Assembly: GCA_944389395.1 (NCBI GenBank)
Contig: CALXME010000011.1
Coordinates: 1-39,667, forward strand
Direction of reading: 5' to 3'
DNA from: an uncultured Clostridia bacterium
GTDB lineage: Bacteria > Bacillota > Clostridia > TANB77 > CAG-508
Length of the DNA: 39,667 bases
Positions within the stretch are counted from its first letter, which is position 1. Every line of letters begins with the position of its first letter. Made by a program: the position numbers and the translations under genes. Below the pieces are notes generated by a model. It was given only the letters and a program-made list of their open reading frames with translations, was not told where the DNA came from and ran no database searches. Below, in pieces: positions 28,193 through 37,588 of this stretch.

Positions 28193-30610
28193 ATGTTTCA
28201 AAATTTAGGAGAACAAACAATAGGAAATGTTACTCCAAGGATGAAAAATAAAAAAATTACTATGTTTGCAAATATATTTACTAAACAATATATCATTTTA
28301 TATGTCATTTCTTTTATGACATCAATGGTTGGATTGACAGGAGATGTATCTCCTTTTAGTTTAAGTATGCTCGCAGTTTGCTTTTCAAATTCTATTCCAC
28401 TATTAGGAATTGTAATAATTTCATTAGTAGGAAATTTAGTTCGATTTGGTGTAGAAGGTGCATTAAGTTATTTATTAACAGTATTAGTTATGATTGTAAC
28501 TTTATTTATATTGAAGCCAAAATATAATGAAGAAGAAAGAAATGAAAAAATACAAGTTGGAAAAAATATATTTATTGCAACATTGATAGTGCAATTTGCA
28601 AAAACTTTTATGAGCACGTTTACTATTTATGATGTATTAGTAAATATTACATTTGCCATTATAGTATATGTTTTTTATAAAATATTTGTTAATTCTATGG
28701 TAGCTATAGAAAACTTCCAAGAAAAAAAAGCATTTTCCATAGAAGAAGTTATAGGAACAAGCTTATTGTTATCTATTGCTGTTAGTTGCTTTGGTGATTT
28801 CTCAATATTAGGTTTTTCTATTCGCAATGTGATTAGTATTTTTATAGTATTGGTATTAGGATGGAAAAATGGAATTTTAATAGGGACTACATCAGGAGTA
28901 ACAATTGGAGTAACATTAGGAATTATTACACAAACAGAACCAATTATGATAGCGGCTTATGCTATTTCTGGAATGATAGCAGGTATTTTAAATCGTTTTG
29001 GAAAAATAGGAGTAATTGTAGGGTTTGCATTAGGAAATATTGTATTAGCATACATTTCTAATGGATATACAGTAGAATTAATACATTTTAAGGAAATTTT
29101 ATTAGCTTCTGTTGCATTACTTGCATTACCAAAAAATATTTCTATAAATGTAGAAGAATTTATAGGAAATTCTAAATTTTTACCATTAGGAAAGGAAAGA
29201 ACTTTACAAAATACTAAACAAACGGCTGAAAGATTAGAAAATGTATCTAAGACCATTGCACAAATAGCAAAAAATTACCAAGATGATAATAAGATAGATG
29301 AAGAAGCAAGAAAAGAAGAAAATAAACAAATATTTATTACAGAATTATTAGCTGAACTAGAATCTTACCAAGAAAATTTATTATATGAAGATATCAGCAA
29401 TACACAAGGGGAAATAATAGATAAGATTTTTCAATATTTGTTAGACTATCAAGAAATAGACAGAGAAGCACTTTTAAAAATATTTGCAGATTGTAATAGC
29501 TATATTGTAGGATTTGATGATAAAGAAGTAAGTCAGTACTTAGAAGAAAATATTAGCCAAATGATAAGTGTTATAAATATAGCATATAAAATTAGCAAAT
29601 CTAATTTCGTATGGCAAAAGAAAATGGAAGAAAACAAAAAAACATTAGAAACTCAATTAAAAGGTGTTTCTAAGGCTATTTCTGGTATTGCAAAAGAAAT
29701 AGAAGAAAAAGGTAAAGAAGAACCTCAATATACTAGACAAGAAAAAGAAGTAATTGCCATTTTACAACAAAAAGATATAGAAGTAGAAGATTTGACTATT
29801 AGAAAAGAAGGAAGATATTTTATTGATATTTATGCAAAACCTAAAGTAGATATTCCATTTACAGAGGAAATTTTGACTAAAATTTTGAAAGAACCTATTA
29901 TTTGGAACGAAGAAGCAAGTCAAGGAGAAAGAATGAGCTTTTTGTCAGACGATAAATTCGTGTTAGGAATAGGGATGGCCGAAAGTTATAAAAGCCAAAA
30001 TATTGTTTCTGGTGACAGTATGCTCCAGATTCGTTTAAAAGATGGAAAATATTTAGTAGCATTAAGTGATGGTATGGGAACTGGAAAGCAGGCAAATGAA
30101 AGTAGTACAAAAGCTTTAGAACTACTAGAAAATCTATTACTTTCTGGATTTGACAAAAATACTTCTATAGAATTGCTCACAGCTAGTTTAATACAACAAA
30201 ATACAGAAATGTTTGCTACTTTAGATATTGCAATTATAGATTTATATCAAGGCAATATTGAAATGATGAAAAGCGGTGCTTGTCCGACTTATATAAAACA
30301 CAATAAAAAAGTACAATTAATAAAATCTGCATCTTTACCAGCTGGAATTGTAGAACAATCTAATTTACAAGTGTTTGACAGAGAGATTGAAAATGGAGAA
30401 ATTTTATTAATGTGTACAGATGGTATTTTAGATTCTAACATTGAGTATAAAAATAAAGAATTATGGGTGAAATATTTGTTAGAAGATATAGAAACTAATA
30501 ATACTAAAAAAATAGCAGATTTAGTTTTAAACGAAGCAATTGATAACAATTTTGGTAAAGCAAAAGATGATATGAGTGTTATTGTATGTAAATTTTTAGA
30601 AAAAAATTAA
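28193..30610 (+). CDS. spoIIE: Stage II sporulation protein E, PP2C phosphatase
   Basis: SpoIIE dephosphorylates the anti-anti-sigma factor SpoIIAA to activate sigma-F in the forespore, so this organism should sporulate. Of about 805 aa, the first 300 form around ten membrane segments. Then comes a charged coiled middle region (about 330-570) and a PP2C domain (about 585-805). The metal-binding and catalytic motifs are present: SGDS near 606, SDGMGTG, SGACP, CTDGI and KDDMS. ATG 28193 is chosen because AGAGG lies 8 bases before it. The in-frame GTG at 28175 lacks a ribosome binding site and would make the RBS part of the gene. It stands 22 bases before the WG-repeat gene. It is intact and has no in-frame CGG. 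Confidence 0.93.
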   Translation: MFQNLGEQTIGNVTPRMKNKKITMFANIFTKQYIILYVISFMTSMVGLTGDVSPFSLSMLAVCFSNSIPLLGIVIISLVGNLVRFGVEGALSYLLTVLVMIVTLFILKPKYNEEERNEKIQVGKNIFIATLIVQFAKTFMSTFTIYDVLVNITFAIIVYVFYKIFVNSMVAIENFQEKKAFSIEEVIGTSLLLSIAVSCFGDFSILGFSIRNVISIFIVLVLGWKNGILIGTTSGVTIGVTLGIITQTEPIMIAAYAISGMIAGILNRFGKIGVIVGFALGNIVLAYISNGYTVELIHFKEILLASVALLALPKNISINVEEFIGNSKFLPLGKERTLQNTKQTAERLENVSKTIAQIAKNYQDDNKIDEEARKEENKQIFITELLAELESYQENLLYEDISNTQGEIIDKIFQYLLDYQEIDREALLKIFADCNSYIVGFDDKEVSQYLEENISQMISVINIAYKISKSNFVWQKKMEENKKTLETQLKGVSKAISGIAKEIEEKGKEEPQYTRQEKEVIAILQQKDIEVEDLTIRKEGRYFIDIYAKPKVDIPFTEEILTKILKEPIIWNEEASQGERMSFLSDDKFVLGIGMAESYKSQNIVSGDSMLQIRLKDGKYLVALSDGMGTGKQANESSTKALELLENLLLSGFDKNTSIELLTASLIQQNTEMFATLDIAIIDLYQGNIEMMKSGACPTYIKHNKKVQLIKSASLPAGIVEQSNLQVFDREIENGEILLMCTDGILDSNIEYKNKELWVKYLLEDIETNNTKKIADLVLNEAIDNNFGKAKDDMSVIVCKFLEKN

Positions 30611-30631
30611 AATAGGGGGAAACAAAAAAGC

Positions 30632-32161
30632 ATGAGCAAAGGTAAAAGATATGAAGAACCAAAATTAAATATAAAAAAAGTAATAGCTGTTATTGTGGCA
30701 ATATTAGTTATTATTATGTTTGTATTTATTATAAAAGATATTTTACAAAAAGAACAAGATACAAACACAGGAAATATTAGTAGTTTGAGTTATTTTGCGA
30801 GTTTTTATGATAATAAATGGGGAGTTATTGATTCTAATGGCAATACAGTAATTGAACCTTCTTACCAAGAAATGCTCATTGTTCCTAATAATAAAAATGA
30901 CATTTTCTTATGTACTTATGATGTTAATTATGATACTGGAGAATATAAAACAAAAGTCTTGAATAGTAAAAATGAAATGATTTTTACTCAATATGATAAA
31001 GTAGAAGCGATTGCTAACCAAGATAAGAATCAAAATTTATGGTATGAAGAAAATGTTTTAAAAGTACAAAAAAATGGAAAATATGGGATAATTGATTTTG
31101 ATGAGAAAGAAATTTTACCAATAGAGTATGATAGTATTAGTGTTATTTCTGGAATTAAAAATGCTATTTTAGTCCAAAAAAACGGAAAATACGGAGTGGT
31201 AGATGAAAAGGGAAAACAGTTGACAGACATTGCTTATACAGAGATTAGACCATTAGGAAAAGATAATAAATCAGGTTTTATTGTAAAAGATGAACAAGGA
31301 AAATATACTATAATAGATTACTCTAAAAATCAAGTATTAACAAATCAATATGAGGGTATTGAAGCGGTTTCTGGAAATGATTTATATGTAGTAGTAGAAT
31401 CAGGAAAACAAAAATTAATTAAAAAAGATGGAACAGAAGTATTAAAAGATGGATTTGATAAAATAACAGCTATTTTAAAAACAAGTGAAGCAGGTGTTAT
31501 TTATCAAAAAGCTGATAAATTTGGTGTGATGGATTTAACAGGAAAAGTAATAATAGATAGTACTTATGACTTTTTACAAGAAGCAAAACCAGGCATTTTT
31601 ATTGCTAGTAAAGATAGTAAATTTGGGATAATAGATAGTAATGGACAAGAGAAATTACCATTCCAATATCAATCTATTAATTATCAAGAAGCAGCAGATT
31701 TTTATATTGCAGAAGATGATTCTTTCCAAGCTAATATAATAGATAATAATTTTACAGTAAAACAAACAGGAATTTTAATTGAAGTTGATTCTGATAGGGG
31801 TTATATAAAATTAAAACAAGGAGAAGATTATAAATATTATAATTTTAAATTTGAGGAGAGAGCTCAAACAGAAATTTTAACAAATAATACATTATTCGTT
31901 AGCAAAAAAGATGATAAATATGGTTTTGTCGATAAAGATGGAAATGTGATTGTAGATTATTTATATGATGATGTAACAAGTCAAAATGTTTATGGTTTCG
32001 CTGGTATTAAAAAAGATGGAAAATGGGGAAGTATTGATAATAAGGGAAATGTGATTATAGAACCAACTTATAATTTAGATAATTATTTGCTAGTAGATTT
32101 TATTGGAAGATGGCATTTAGGACAAGATATTAATATGAATTATTATAACCAATTAGATTAG
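30632..32161 (+). CDS. WG-repeat membrane protein
   Basis: A 509-aa protein with a single N-terminal membrane segment (about 19-40) followed by an extracytoplasmic array of WG beta-hairpin repeats. At least seven units are visible, each of the form D/N-K-W/Y/F-G-x-I/V-D-x-x-G-x-x-I-x-x-x-Y, for example NKWGVIDSNGN, GKYGIIDFDEK and GKWGSIDNKGN. The spacing varies from about 45 to 70 residues. The function of WG repeats is not established; they occur in cell-surface and peptidoglycan-linked proteins. AGGGGGA lies 12 bases before the ATG, 21 bases after spoIIE, so the two are probably co-transcribed. A role in sporulation is inferred only from this position. Confidence 0.85.
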   Translation: MSKGKRYEEPKLNIKKVIAVIVAILVIIMFVFIIKDILQKEQDTNTGNISSLSYFASFYDNKWGVIDSNGNTVIEPSYQEMLIVPNNKNDIFLCTYDVNYDTGEYKTKVLNSKNEMIFTQYDKVEAIANQDKNQNLWYEENVLKVQKNGKYGIIDFDEKEILPIEYDSISVISGIKNAILVQKNGKYGVVDEKGKQLTDIAYTEIRPLGKDNKSGFIVKDEQGKYTIIDYSKNQVLTNQYEGIEAVSGNDLYVVVESGKQKLIKKDGTEVLKDGFDKITAILKTSEAGVIYQKADKFGVMDLTGKVIIDSTYDFLQEAKPGIFIASKDSKFGIIDSNGQEKLPFQYQSINYQEAADFYIAEDDSFQANIIDNNFTVKQTGILIEVDSDRGYIKLKQGEDYKYYNFKFEERAQTEILTNNTLFVSKKDDKYGFVDKDGNVIVDYLYDDVTSQNVYGFAGIKKDGKWGSIDNKGNVIIEPTYNLDNYLLVDFIGRWHLGQDINMNYYNQLD

Positions 32162-32201
32162 TAAAATAAATAAGTTAAATAAAGGAATAAAGGTGATAAA
32201 A

Positions 32202-33434
32202 ATGGAACTAAAGATAAATTACCAATATACATATTTTATACATCCTTTTGTAATTAAAGAGGGAAAATATCAAAAATATATGTTAAAAATGTTAAGAGAT
32301 AAAAATTGTTTTTTAAAACGATTTGAAAAAGAAAAGGATTTGAAATTGTATCAATATTTTACTCCTAAAACAAGAGAGTTTCTATTTTCTAGTTTTAGTT
32401 TCACAAATGCTAAATATGCAAAATTTGAAGAACTGCCAATAGAAACTAGAGCAGGAATATTAGCTAAATATCCTTGTACTATTTTTGAATATCGATTAGA
32501 AAAAGATATTCAAGGGAAAACAAGTCCTGAAAATGGTATTTTCTTTCATATTCAAAAGATAGAAATAATTTGCTTTTCTACAGGAATTTGTTTTTTATCT
32601 TTAAAAACAAATATGGAAGGTACACAAAGTTTTTCAGATTTATTAAATTTTAACTACAAATTTAGAGATATTTATCAAGAAAATCATACTTTAAATAATT
32701 ATGATAATATTAGAATTCAAACAGATAGTTTTGCTAGTGCGGATAATTTTATAGAATTAATTAATCGTATTACAGGTTCTCCTATTGAGGCAATGAAATT
32801 AGATATTGATACAGAAAGATTTTTAACTTATTCTTATGTTTGTATTGGGCACGAAGCATGGAATAATAATGAGCAATTTGCTTCTATAGAGCATAACTTT
32901 GTGAAATATGCTAATGTTTTACCAAATGACACAGTTGCTAATCTGAAATATGATAATCTTATTTCGTTTTCAAAGTGGAAATATGCTAAAATGGGAATGA
33001 CTAAGCAAGGTGTTGTTTTAATGACATCTTCTCACGATATGAATAATTATACTATATTACCAGTAGAATATGAGAATGCATATTTGTATACATATCTTCT
33101 TGCATTATATCAAAAAATCTATTTGAAAAAACTTAGCTTAGAATTCAAGCAAGCTTCTAAAATGAAGTCTACAAGAAAAAAATTTATTTCTTTTGCAAAA
33201 AAATTATGGATTTATGAAATTACTGAAGATGAAACTGGTAATATGTTGTATCATAAATTGAAAGAAACGTTAGAATTAAATGAACTATTTTATAAAGTAA
33301 AAGGAGAATATGATATTTATTATAAAGAATTAAACATAGAAAAAAATAAAAAGGCAACTTTTGTGATAGCTCTTATATTAGTTGGTTCTCTTATTTTTAA
33401 TATTTTAAATTTTATTTTATTGTCAAAACAGTAA
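32202..33434 (+). CDS. Hypothetical tail-anchored protein
   Basis: A 410-aa protein that I do not recognise. Most of it is soluble and rich in Phe, Tyr, Lys and Asn. The last 30 residues (from ATFVIALILVGSLIF) form one membrane helix with a very short tail, so the body probably faces the cytoplasm. A central segment IEIICFSTGICFLSL followed by FSDLLNFNYKFRDI is the most distinctive part. The frame could open at GTG 32193, but that GTG lies within the Shine-Dalgarno AAAGGTGATA; ATG 32202 is preferred. It begins 40 bases after the WG-repeat gene and may belong to the same transcript. No domain could be assigned by eye. Confidence 0.75.
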   Translation: MELKINYQYTYFIHPFVIKEGKYQKYMLKMLRDKNCFLKRFEKEKDLKLYQYFTPKTREFLFSSFSFTNAKYAKFEELPIETRAGILAKYPCTIFEYRLEKDIQGKTSPENGIFFHIQKIEIICFSTGICFLSLKTNMEGTQSFSDLLNFNYKFRDIYQENHTLNNYDNIRIQTDSFASADNFIELINRITGSPIEAMKLDIDTERFLTYSYVCIGHEAWNNNEQFASIEHNFVKYANVLPNDTVANLKYDNLISFSKWKYAKMGMTKQGVVLMTSSHDMNNYTILPVEYENAYLYTYLLALYQKIYLKKLSLEFKQASKMKSTRKKFISFAKKLWIYEITEDETGNMLYHKLKETLELNELFYKVKGEYDIYYKELNIEKNKKATFVIALILVGSLIFNILNFILLSKQ

Positions 33435-33478
33435 AACATACTTTATATTGTAAGATAGCTAGAGAGGATGGAAACAAA

Positions 33479-33853
33479 ATGCAAGTGACTTGTGGAACAG
33501 ATATCATAGAAATTAATAGAATACAAAAAAGTATAGAAGAAATGGGAGAAAGATTTTTGGAAAGAGTATATACACCTCAAGAAATTGCTTATTGCGAAAG
33601 TAAAAAAATGCAAAAATATCAGCACTATGCTGCTAGATTTGCGGCAAAAGAAGCGGTATTTAAAGCACTTTCAGAACAATTAAAAGATAAATATGCAATT
33701 GAATGGAGAAATATTGAGGTACTAAACACTTTACAAGGAAAACCTAAAATTGATTTACTAGGAATAGAAATTCCTAGTATTAAAAGTATGGATTTGAGTA
33801 TTTCTCATTGCAAAACTTATGCTGTTGCTAATGTGGTAATGTTAATAGACTAA
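33479..33853 (+). CDS. acpS: Holo-[acyl-carrier-protein] synthase
   Basis: AcpS transfers 4'-phosphopantetheine from CoA to a serine of acyl carrier protein, activating fatty-acid synthesis. The 124-aa length is normal for the bacterial type. The motif GTDIIEINRI near the start (D8) and RFAAKEAVFKAL (E58, K62) give the magnesium and substrate ligands, and the ending with SISHCKTYAVA is typical. AGAGAGG precedes the ATG. Only 12 bases separate it from tatD, so the two form a unit. Confidence 0.95.
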   Translation: MQVTCGTDIIEINRIQKSIEEMGERFLERVYTPQEIAYCESKKMQKYQHYAARFAAKEAVFKALSEQLKDKYAIEWRNIEVLNTLQGKPKIDLLGIEIPSIKSMDLSISHCKTYAVANVVMLID

Positions 33854-33865
33854 AGGGGAGAAGAG

Positions 33866-34648
33866 ATGGAATTTTTAGATAGTCATGCACATTTAGATGA
33901 TGATGCATTTGAAGGAGATAGAGAACAAGTTATTTTAGAAATAAAAAAAGCAGGGATTACAAAAGTAATTTCTGCTGGTTATAGTTTGGAAGGTTCTAAA
34001 AAAGCAATTGAACTTTCAAAAAAATATGATTTTATAATGGCAACATGTGGTATTTCTCCTAATGATATTCCACAAACAGAAGAAGAATTGTGGAAAGTTT
34101 TAGAACAAATAGAAGATTTAGTTAAAAATAATGATAAAGTTCTTGCCATAGGAGAAATTGGCTTAGATTATCATTGGAATAAAGAAAATATTGATTTACA
34201 AAAGTTAGCTTTTGTAACACAAATAAAAATGGCAAATGAATTGGGAAAACCTATTGTAATTCATACTAGAGAAGCAGTAATGGATACCATTACTATCTTA
34301 AAAGAAAATAAAGTAGAAAACAAAGGTGTTTTCCATTGTTGTCCTCTTAATAGAGAATTAGTTAAAGAAGCTTTACAGCTGGGATTTTATATTTCTTTTG
34401 CAGGTCCTGTTACTTTTAAAAACTCTAAAAATGCAAATGAAATTATTCAGATGGTCCCATTAGATAAAATTTTGATTGAAACAGATAGCCCATATTTATC
34501 TCCAGAACCTTTTAGAGGTAAAAGAAATGATTCACGAAATGTGAAATTAGTTGCTCAAAAAATAGCAGATGTCAAAAATATTACTTTAGAAGAGGTTGCC
34601 AATATTACATTTGCGAATGCAAAAAAGATATTTCAAATAAAAGATTAA
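33866..34648 (+). CDS. tatD: TatD-family metal-dependent DNase
   Basis: A 260-aa member of the TatD/amidohydrolase barrel family, known as metal-dependent DNases implicated in DNA repair and quality control. The metal ligands are visible: HAHLD at residues 7-11, the Glu in AIGEIGLDYHW near 96, the His in PIVIHTREA, HCC, and the Asp in ETDSPYLSPEP near 208. GGGGAGAAG precedes the ATG. The end of the gene is built into a terminator: its last 24 bases form the left arm, and the TAA stop sits in the loop. Confidence 0.93.
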   Translation: MEFLDSHAHLDDDAFEGDREQVILEIKKAGITKVISAGYSLEGSKKAIELSKKYDFIMATCGISPNDIPQTEEELWKVLEQIEDLVKNNDKVLAIGEIGLDYHWNKENIDLQKLAFVTQIKMANELGKPIVIHTREAVMDTITILKENKVENKGVFHCCPLNRELVKEALQLGFYISFAGPVTFKNSKNANEIIQMVPLDKILIETDSPYLSPEPFRGKRNDSRNVKLVAQKIADVKNITLEEVANITFANAKKIFQIKD

Positions 34649-34669
34649 TTTTATTTGAAATATCTTTTT
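34622..34669. terminator. Bidirectional terminator overlapping the end of tatD
   Basis: A perfect 21-bp stem (34622-34642 with 34649-34669) and a 6-nt loop GATTAA that contains the tatD stop codon. The stem ends in five T on each strand. It also serves the convergent htpX, whose stop is at 34686. Confidence 0.92.
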
Positions 34670-34685
34670 GATTAAAGATGTTTTA

Positions 34686-35588
34686 TTATTTTATATTTCT
34701 TAATGCTTCAATTCTATCTTCTATACTAGGGTGTGTAGACCAAATGCTACTTGTTTTCTTTTTTCCTTCTTTTGTATTTTTCTTAAATGGATTAACAATA
34801 TACATATTAGCAGTAGCACTGTTGGCAGTTTCTAATTGATTAGGGTCAGAATCTAATTTTTGTAGAGCAGAAATTAAACCATCTGGATTTCGAGTTAACT
34901 GTACTGCTGTAGCATCTGCTAGAAATTCTCTCTTTCTAGATAATGCTAGTTGCATTAGGCTTCCAAATATAGGAGAAAGAATTAGAAAGATTAATCCAAT
35001 TAACATTAAAATTGTATTTCCTTTATTATCACTATCATTGTCATCTAATCCTCCCCAAAATAAAGCTCTAGAAAAAATATCAGATAACATGACGATAAAT
35101 CCTACCATAACAGATACCACACAACTTAAACGAATATCATAGTTTTTTATATGACTTATTTCATGAGCAAGAACACCTTCTAATTCGTAGTATTCTAATT
35201 TATCTAATAAACCAGTTGTAACACAAATAACAGCATTTTCTGGGTTTCTTCCTGTTGCAAAGGCATTTGGTTGCTTATCTTCTACAACATACAGTCTTGG
35301 TTTGTTTGGTAGGTCTGCAGTTACCATCAAAGAATCTAAAATGTTAACCAATTTTAAATCTTCTTCCTTTGTTGCTGGTCTTGCTTTATTTAAAGATAAA
35401 ACAATTTTATCACTGTAGTAATAAGATGCCCATGCAGAACCTATAGAAAATACAAGTGCAATTACAATGGAAAAAGTTCCTAATTTTAAGGCATGACAAA
35501 TGTAGTAAACAATTAATGTGATAACAATGATAAAAATGCTAATAATAATTCCAGATTCTACTTTGTTTTTTTTGATATTTTCAAACAT
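34686..35588 (-). CDS. htpX: HtpX-like M48 membrane metalloprotease
   Basis: A 300-aa integral membrane zinc protease that likely degrades misfolded membrane proteins. Two N-terminal helices (about 12-30 and 38-56) precede the HEISH zinc motif (H142, E143, H146), with the third ligand E221 in REFLADATA. Two further helices lie at about 152-172 and 192-212, and the ending THPSIEDRIEALRNI is typical of HtpX. AAAGGAG precedes the ATG on the minus strand. It follows lemA in the same direction; this htpX-lemA pairing is common in Firmicutes. Confidence 0.93.
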   Translation of the reverse strand: MFENIKKNKVESGIIISIFIIVITLIVYYICHALKLGTFSIVIALVFSIGSAWASYYYSDKIVLSLNKARPATKEEDLKLVNILDSLMVTADLPNKPRLYVVEDKQPNAFATGRNPENAVICVTTGLLDKLEYYELEGVLAHEISHIKNYDIRLSCVVSVMVGFIVMLSDIFSRALFWGGLDDNDSDNKGNTILMLIGLIFLILSPIFGSLMQLALSRKREFLADATAVQLTRNPDGLISALQKLDSDPNQLETANSATANMYIVNPFKKNTKEGKKKTSSIWSTHPSIEDRIEALRNIK

Positions 35589-35617
35589 TTTATTAACTCC
35601 TTTAAATAAGGAAGAGG

Positions 35618-35681
35618 CTAGAATAATAAATTTCCAACCTCCATCCGATTTGTTTTTTTAAATGATTTATTCTAGTTTTTT
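35618..35681. other. Imperfect inverted repeat between lemA and htpX
   Basis: CTAGAATAA (35618-35626) and its complement (35667-35675) flank about 40 bases, with a T-run at 35676 on the plus strand. On the minus strand (the direction of lemA and htpX) no T-run follows, so it is not an obvious terminator for that operon; it could modulate htpX mRNA or be incidental. Confidence 0.3.
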
Positions 35682-35695
35682 GTTAGCTTTTGTTT

Positions 35696-36247
35696 CTAAA
35701 AATCTACTTTTACATTTTTTCTAGCTTCTTGGCTTTCTGCTTCAAATAGTTCACGAGCTGTAAAGTGAAACATTCCAGCAATGATATTAGAAGGGAAAAC
35801 TTCTAATTTTGTATTGTACATAGTAACAGTGTCATTATAGAATTGTCTAGAAAAAGAGATTTTGTTTTCTGTATTTCTTAGTTCTTCTGATAATTCTGAG
35901 AAGTTTTGATTTGCTTTTAAGTCAGGATAGTTTTCAGATACAGCCATAATCGTTTTTAATGCAGTAGATAATTCATTATCTAATTCTGCTTTTTCTGCTA
36001 CATTTTGTGTACCAGCCCAGGAAGTTCTTAGTTGTGCGATTTTTTCAAATGTTGCAGATTCATGTTCCATATATCCTTTTACAGTTTCTACAAAATTAGG
36101 AATTAAATCAAATCTTCTTTGTAATTGTACATCAATTTGACTCCAAGCATTGTCAACTTTTATTCTTGCTTGAACAAGACTGTTGTACATTCCTATTATT
36201 GCAATAACTAGAATGATTATAATTGCTATGATAATTCCAATAATCAT
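35696..36247 (-). CDS. lemA: LemA family protein
   Basis: A 183-aa protein with an N-terminal membrane helix (about 2-22) and an extracytoplasmic helical bundle. The family patterns are clear: YNSLVQARIKVDNAWSQIDVQLQRR, then DLIPNFVETVKGYMEHE, RQFYNDTVTMYNTK and a final aromatic FPSNIIAGMF. The function of LemA is not settled. AAAGGAGG lies before the ATG. It is first in an operon with htpX and divergent from the G5/3D gene. Confidence 0.93.
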   Translation of the reverse strand: MIIGIIIAIIIILVIAIIGMYNSLVQARIKVDNAWSQIDVQLQRRFDLIPNFVETVKGYMEHESATFEKIAQLRTSWAGTQNVAEKAELDNELSTALKTIMAVSENYPDLKANQNFSELSEELRNTENKISFSRQFYNDTVTMYNTKLEVFPSNIIAGMFHFTARELFEAESQEARKNVKVDF

Positions 36248-36594
36248 ATATGTTCAATCCTCCTTTTCTTTATTATATACAATTTTATCATAACATATTA
36301 ACTTATTTTATACAATAAATTTGTGAAAAATATGTGAAGTTTGTGTAATTGTTTTATACTTTTTGTAATGTTATTTTAATATTGTTAGTAATAAATAATT
36401 ATCTTTTATATAATATAAAAAATAGTCATAATGGTTTTAATAGTTGCATATACTAGTATTAGAGAGAATAAACAAAAACATGAAATCTTTGTATCCGTAA
36501 GCAGGACAAGGAATGAGAAAGTTTTGACTAAATTTGACAAAATAGAAAAAAAATAGTATAATATAATTGTTGCCAAAAGGAGGTAATTATTTTT
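36248..36594. other. Divergent intergenic region lemA / 3D-domain gene
   Basis: A 347-bp AT-rich region with no open frame. It contains the consensus promoter at 36534-36562 and the lemA ribosome binding site. I see no riboswitch consensus. A c-di-AMP riboswitch, common for such wall enzymes, is ruled out as a leader here because the promoter lies only 32 bases from the ATG. Confidence 0.6.
36534..36562 (+). promoter_or_regulatory. Consensus sigma-A promoter of the 3D-domain gene
   Basis: A perfect TTGACA (36534-36539), a 17-bp spacer and a perfect TATAAT (36557-36562). AAAAGGAGG follows near 36576, then ATG 36595. This is the strongest promoter in the window. Confidence 0.88.
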
Positions 36595-37530
36595 ATGAAA
36601 AAAGAAGAAAAAGCTTCTATATCGATTATGCGAATTATATGTATAAGTATTATTTTAATTCTAATATCAGGAATAGGAGTAATGGCAGTAAATACAAATC
36701 TAAAAAATGTTAAAATAATACTTCAAAATGGATATGAGATGACAGTATTAACTGGAAAAGATACAGTTTCTGATATATTAAGTGAAAATAATATTGTATT
36801 AGAAGAAAATCAAAAAACAATACCAGATTTAGAAGCACAAGTAAATGTAGGAGAAAGTATCAAAATTACAGATAAGTCATATAATGAAATTCAAATAGCA
36901 AATATTTCTGAAGAAGGTGTAGAAACATCTTTAGAACAATTACTAGAAAATTATGCACCTATTACAGAAAAAATAGTAGTAGAACAAGTACCAATTCCAT
37001 TTGAAACGATTACAAAAAATACAGCAGGAACAACACAAAATACAAAAAATAAAGTATTACAACAAGGAAAAGATGGATTAAAAGAAATTACTTATAAAGT
37101 AAAATATCAAAATGATGTAGAAATCGAAAAAACAGTAATTTCTGAAAAAATTATTAAAGAGCCACAAGATAAGATTGTTCAGGTACAAAAAAATATAACA
37201 ACCACTTCAAGAGGTTCTTCTTTACCAAGAACAACTTCTACAGGTGCTAGTGGACAAATTTATAAAATAACAGCTTATTGTTCTTGTGCAAAATGTTGTG
37301 GTAAAACAACAGGTATTACAGCATCAGGAACAAAAGCAACAGCAGGTAGAACAATCGCAGCACCAGCAAGATTTGCTTTTGGAACAAAATTAAGTTTAAA
37401 TGGTAAAGTTTATACAGTAGAAGATAGAGGTGGAGCAATTAACGGAAATAGAATTGACTTATATGTTAATTCTCATGCGGAAGCTTTAGCGTGGGGAGTA
37501 AGATACTTACCAGTAAGTGTAGTACAATAA
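36595..37530 (+). CDS. G5 and 3D domain cell-wall enzyme (YabE-like)
   Basis: A 311-aa exported protein of the YabE/Sps/resuscitation-factor-like group, expected to act on peptidoglycan. In order: a signal or anchor helix (about 13-32), a DUF348 ubiquitin-like domain (about 37-92), a G5 domain (about 118-200) that probably binds wall sugars, a Ser/Thr linker (201-220) and a 3D domain (221-311). The 3D domain keeps ITAYC, CxKCCGKT, ASGTKATAGRTIA and the Asp residues in EDRGGAINGNRIDLY (D277, D288) expected in its catalytic site. It has its own consensus promoter and a terminator after it. Confidence 0.92.
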   Translation: MKKEEKASISIMRIICISIILILISGIGVMAVNTNLKNVKIILQNGYEMTVLTGKDTVSDILSENNIVLEENQKTIPDLEAQVNVGESIKITDKSYNEIQIANISEEGVETSLEQLLENYAPITEKIVVEQVPIPFETITKNTAGTTQNTKNKVLQQGKDGLKEITYKVKYQNDVEIEKTVISEKIIKEPQDKIVQVQKNITTTSRGSSLPRTTSTGASGQIYKITAYCSCAKCCGKTTGITASGTKATAGRTIAAPARFAFGTKLSLNGKVYTVEDRGGAINGNRIDLYVNSHAEALAWGVRYLPVSVVQ

Positions 37531-37542
37531 AATAGTATGGCA

Positions 37543-37576
37543 AAAAAGGTTGTTAGAAGAAGCTAACAGCCTTTTT
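37543..37576 (+). terminator. Terminator of the G5/3D gene
   Basis: A stem of about 14 bp (37543-37556 with 37563-37576, one T-G wobble), loop AAGAAG, ending in five T. It lies 12 bases after the stop codon and immediately before the large palindrome. Confidence 0.88.
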
Positions 37577-37588
37577 CGAAATAAAGAA

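Noticed and set aside
36421..36533. Riboswitch before the G5/3D gene
   Set aside because: The region lies upstream of the consensus promoter, so it would not be in the mRNA, and no riboswitch consensus is visible.
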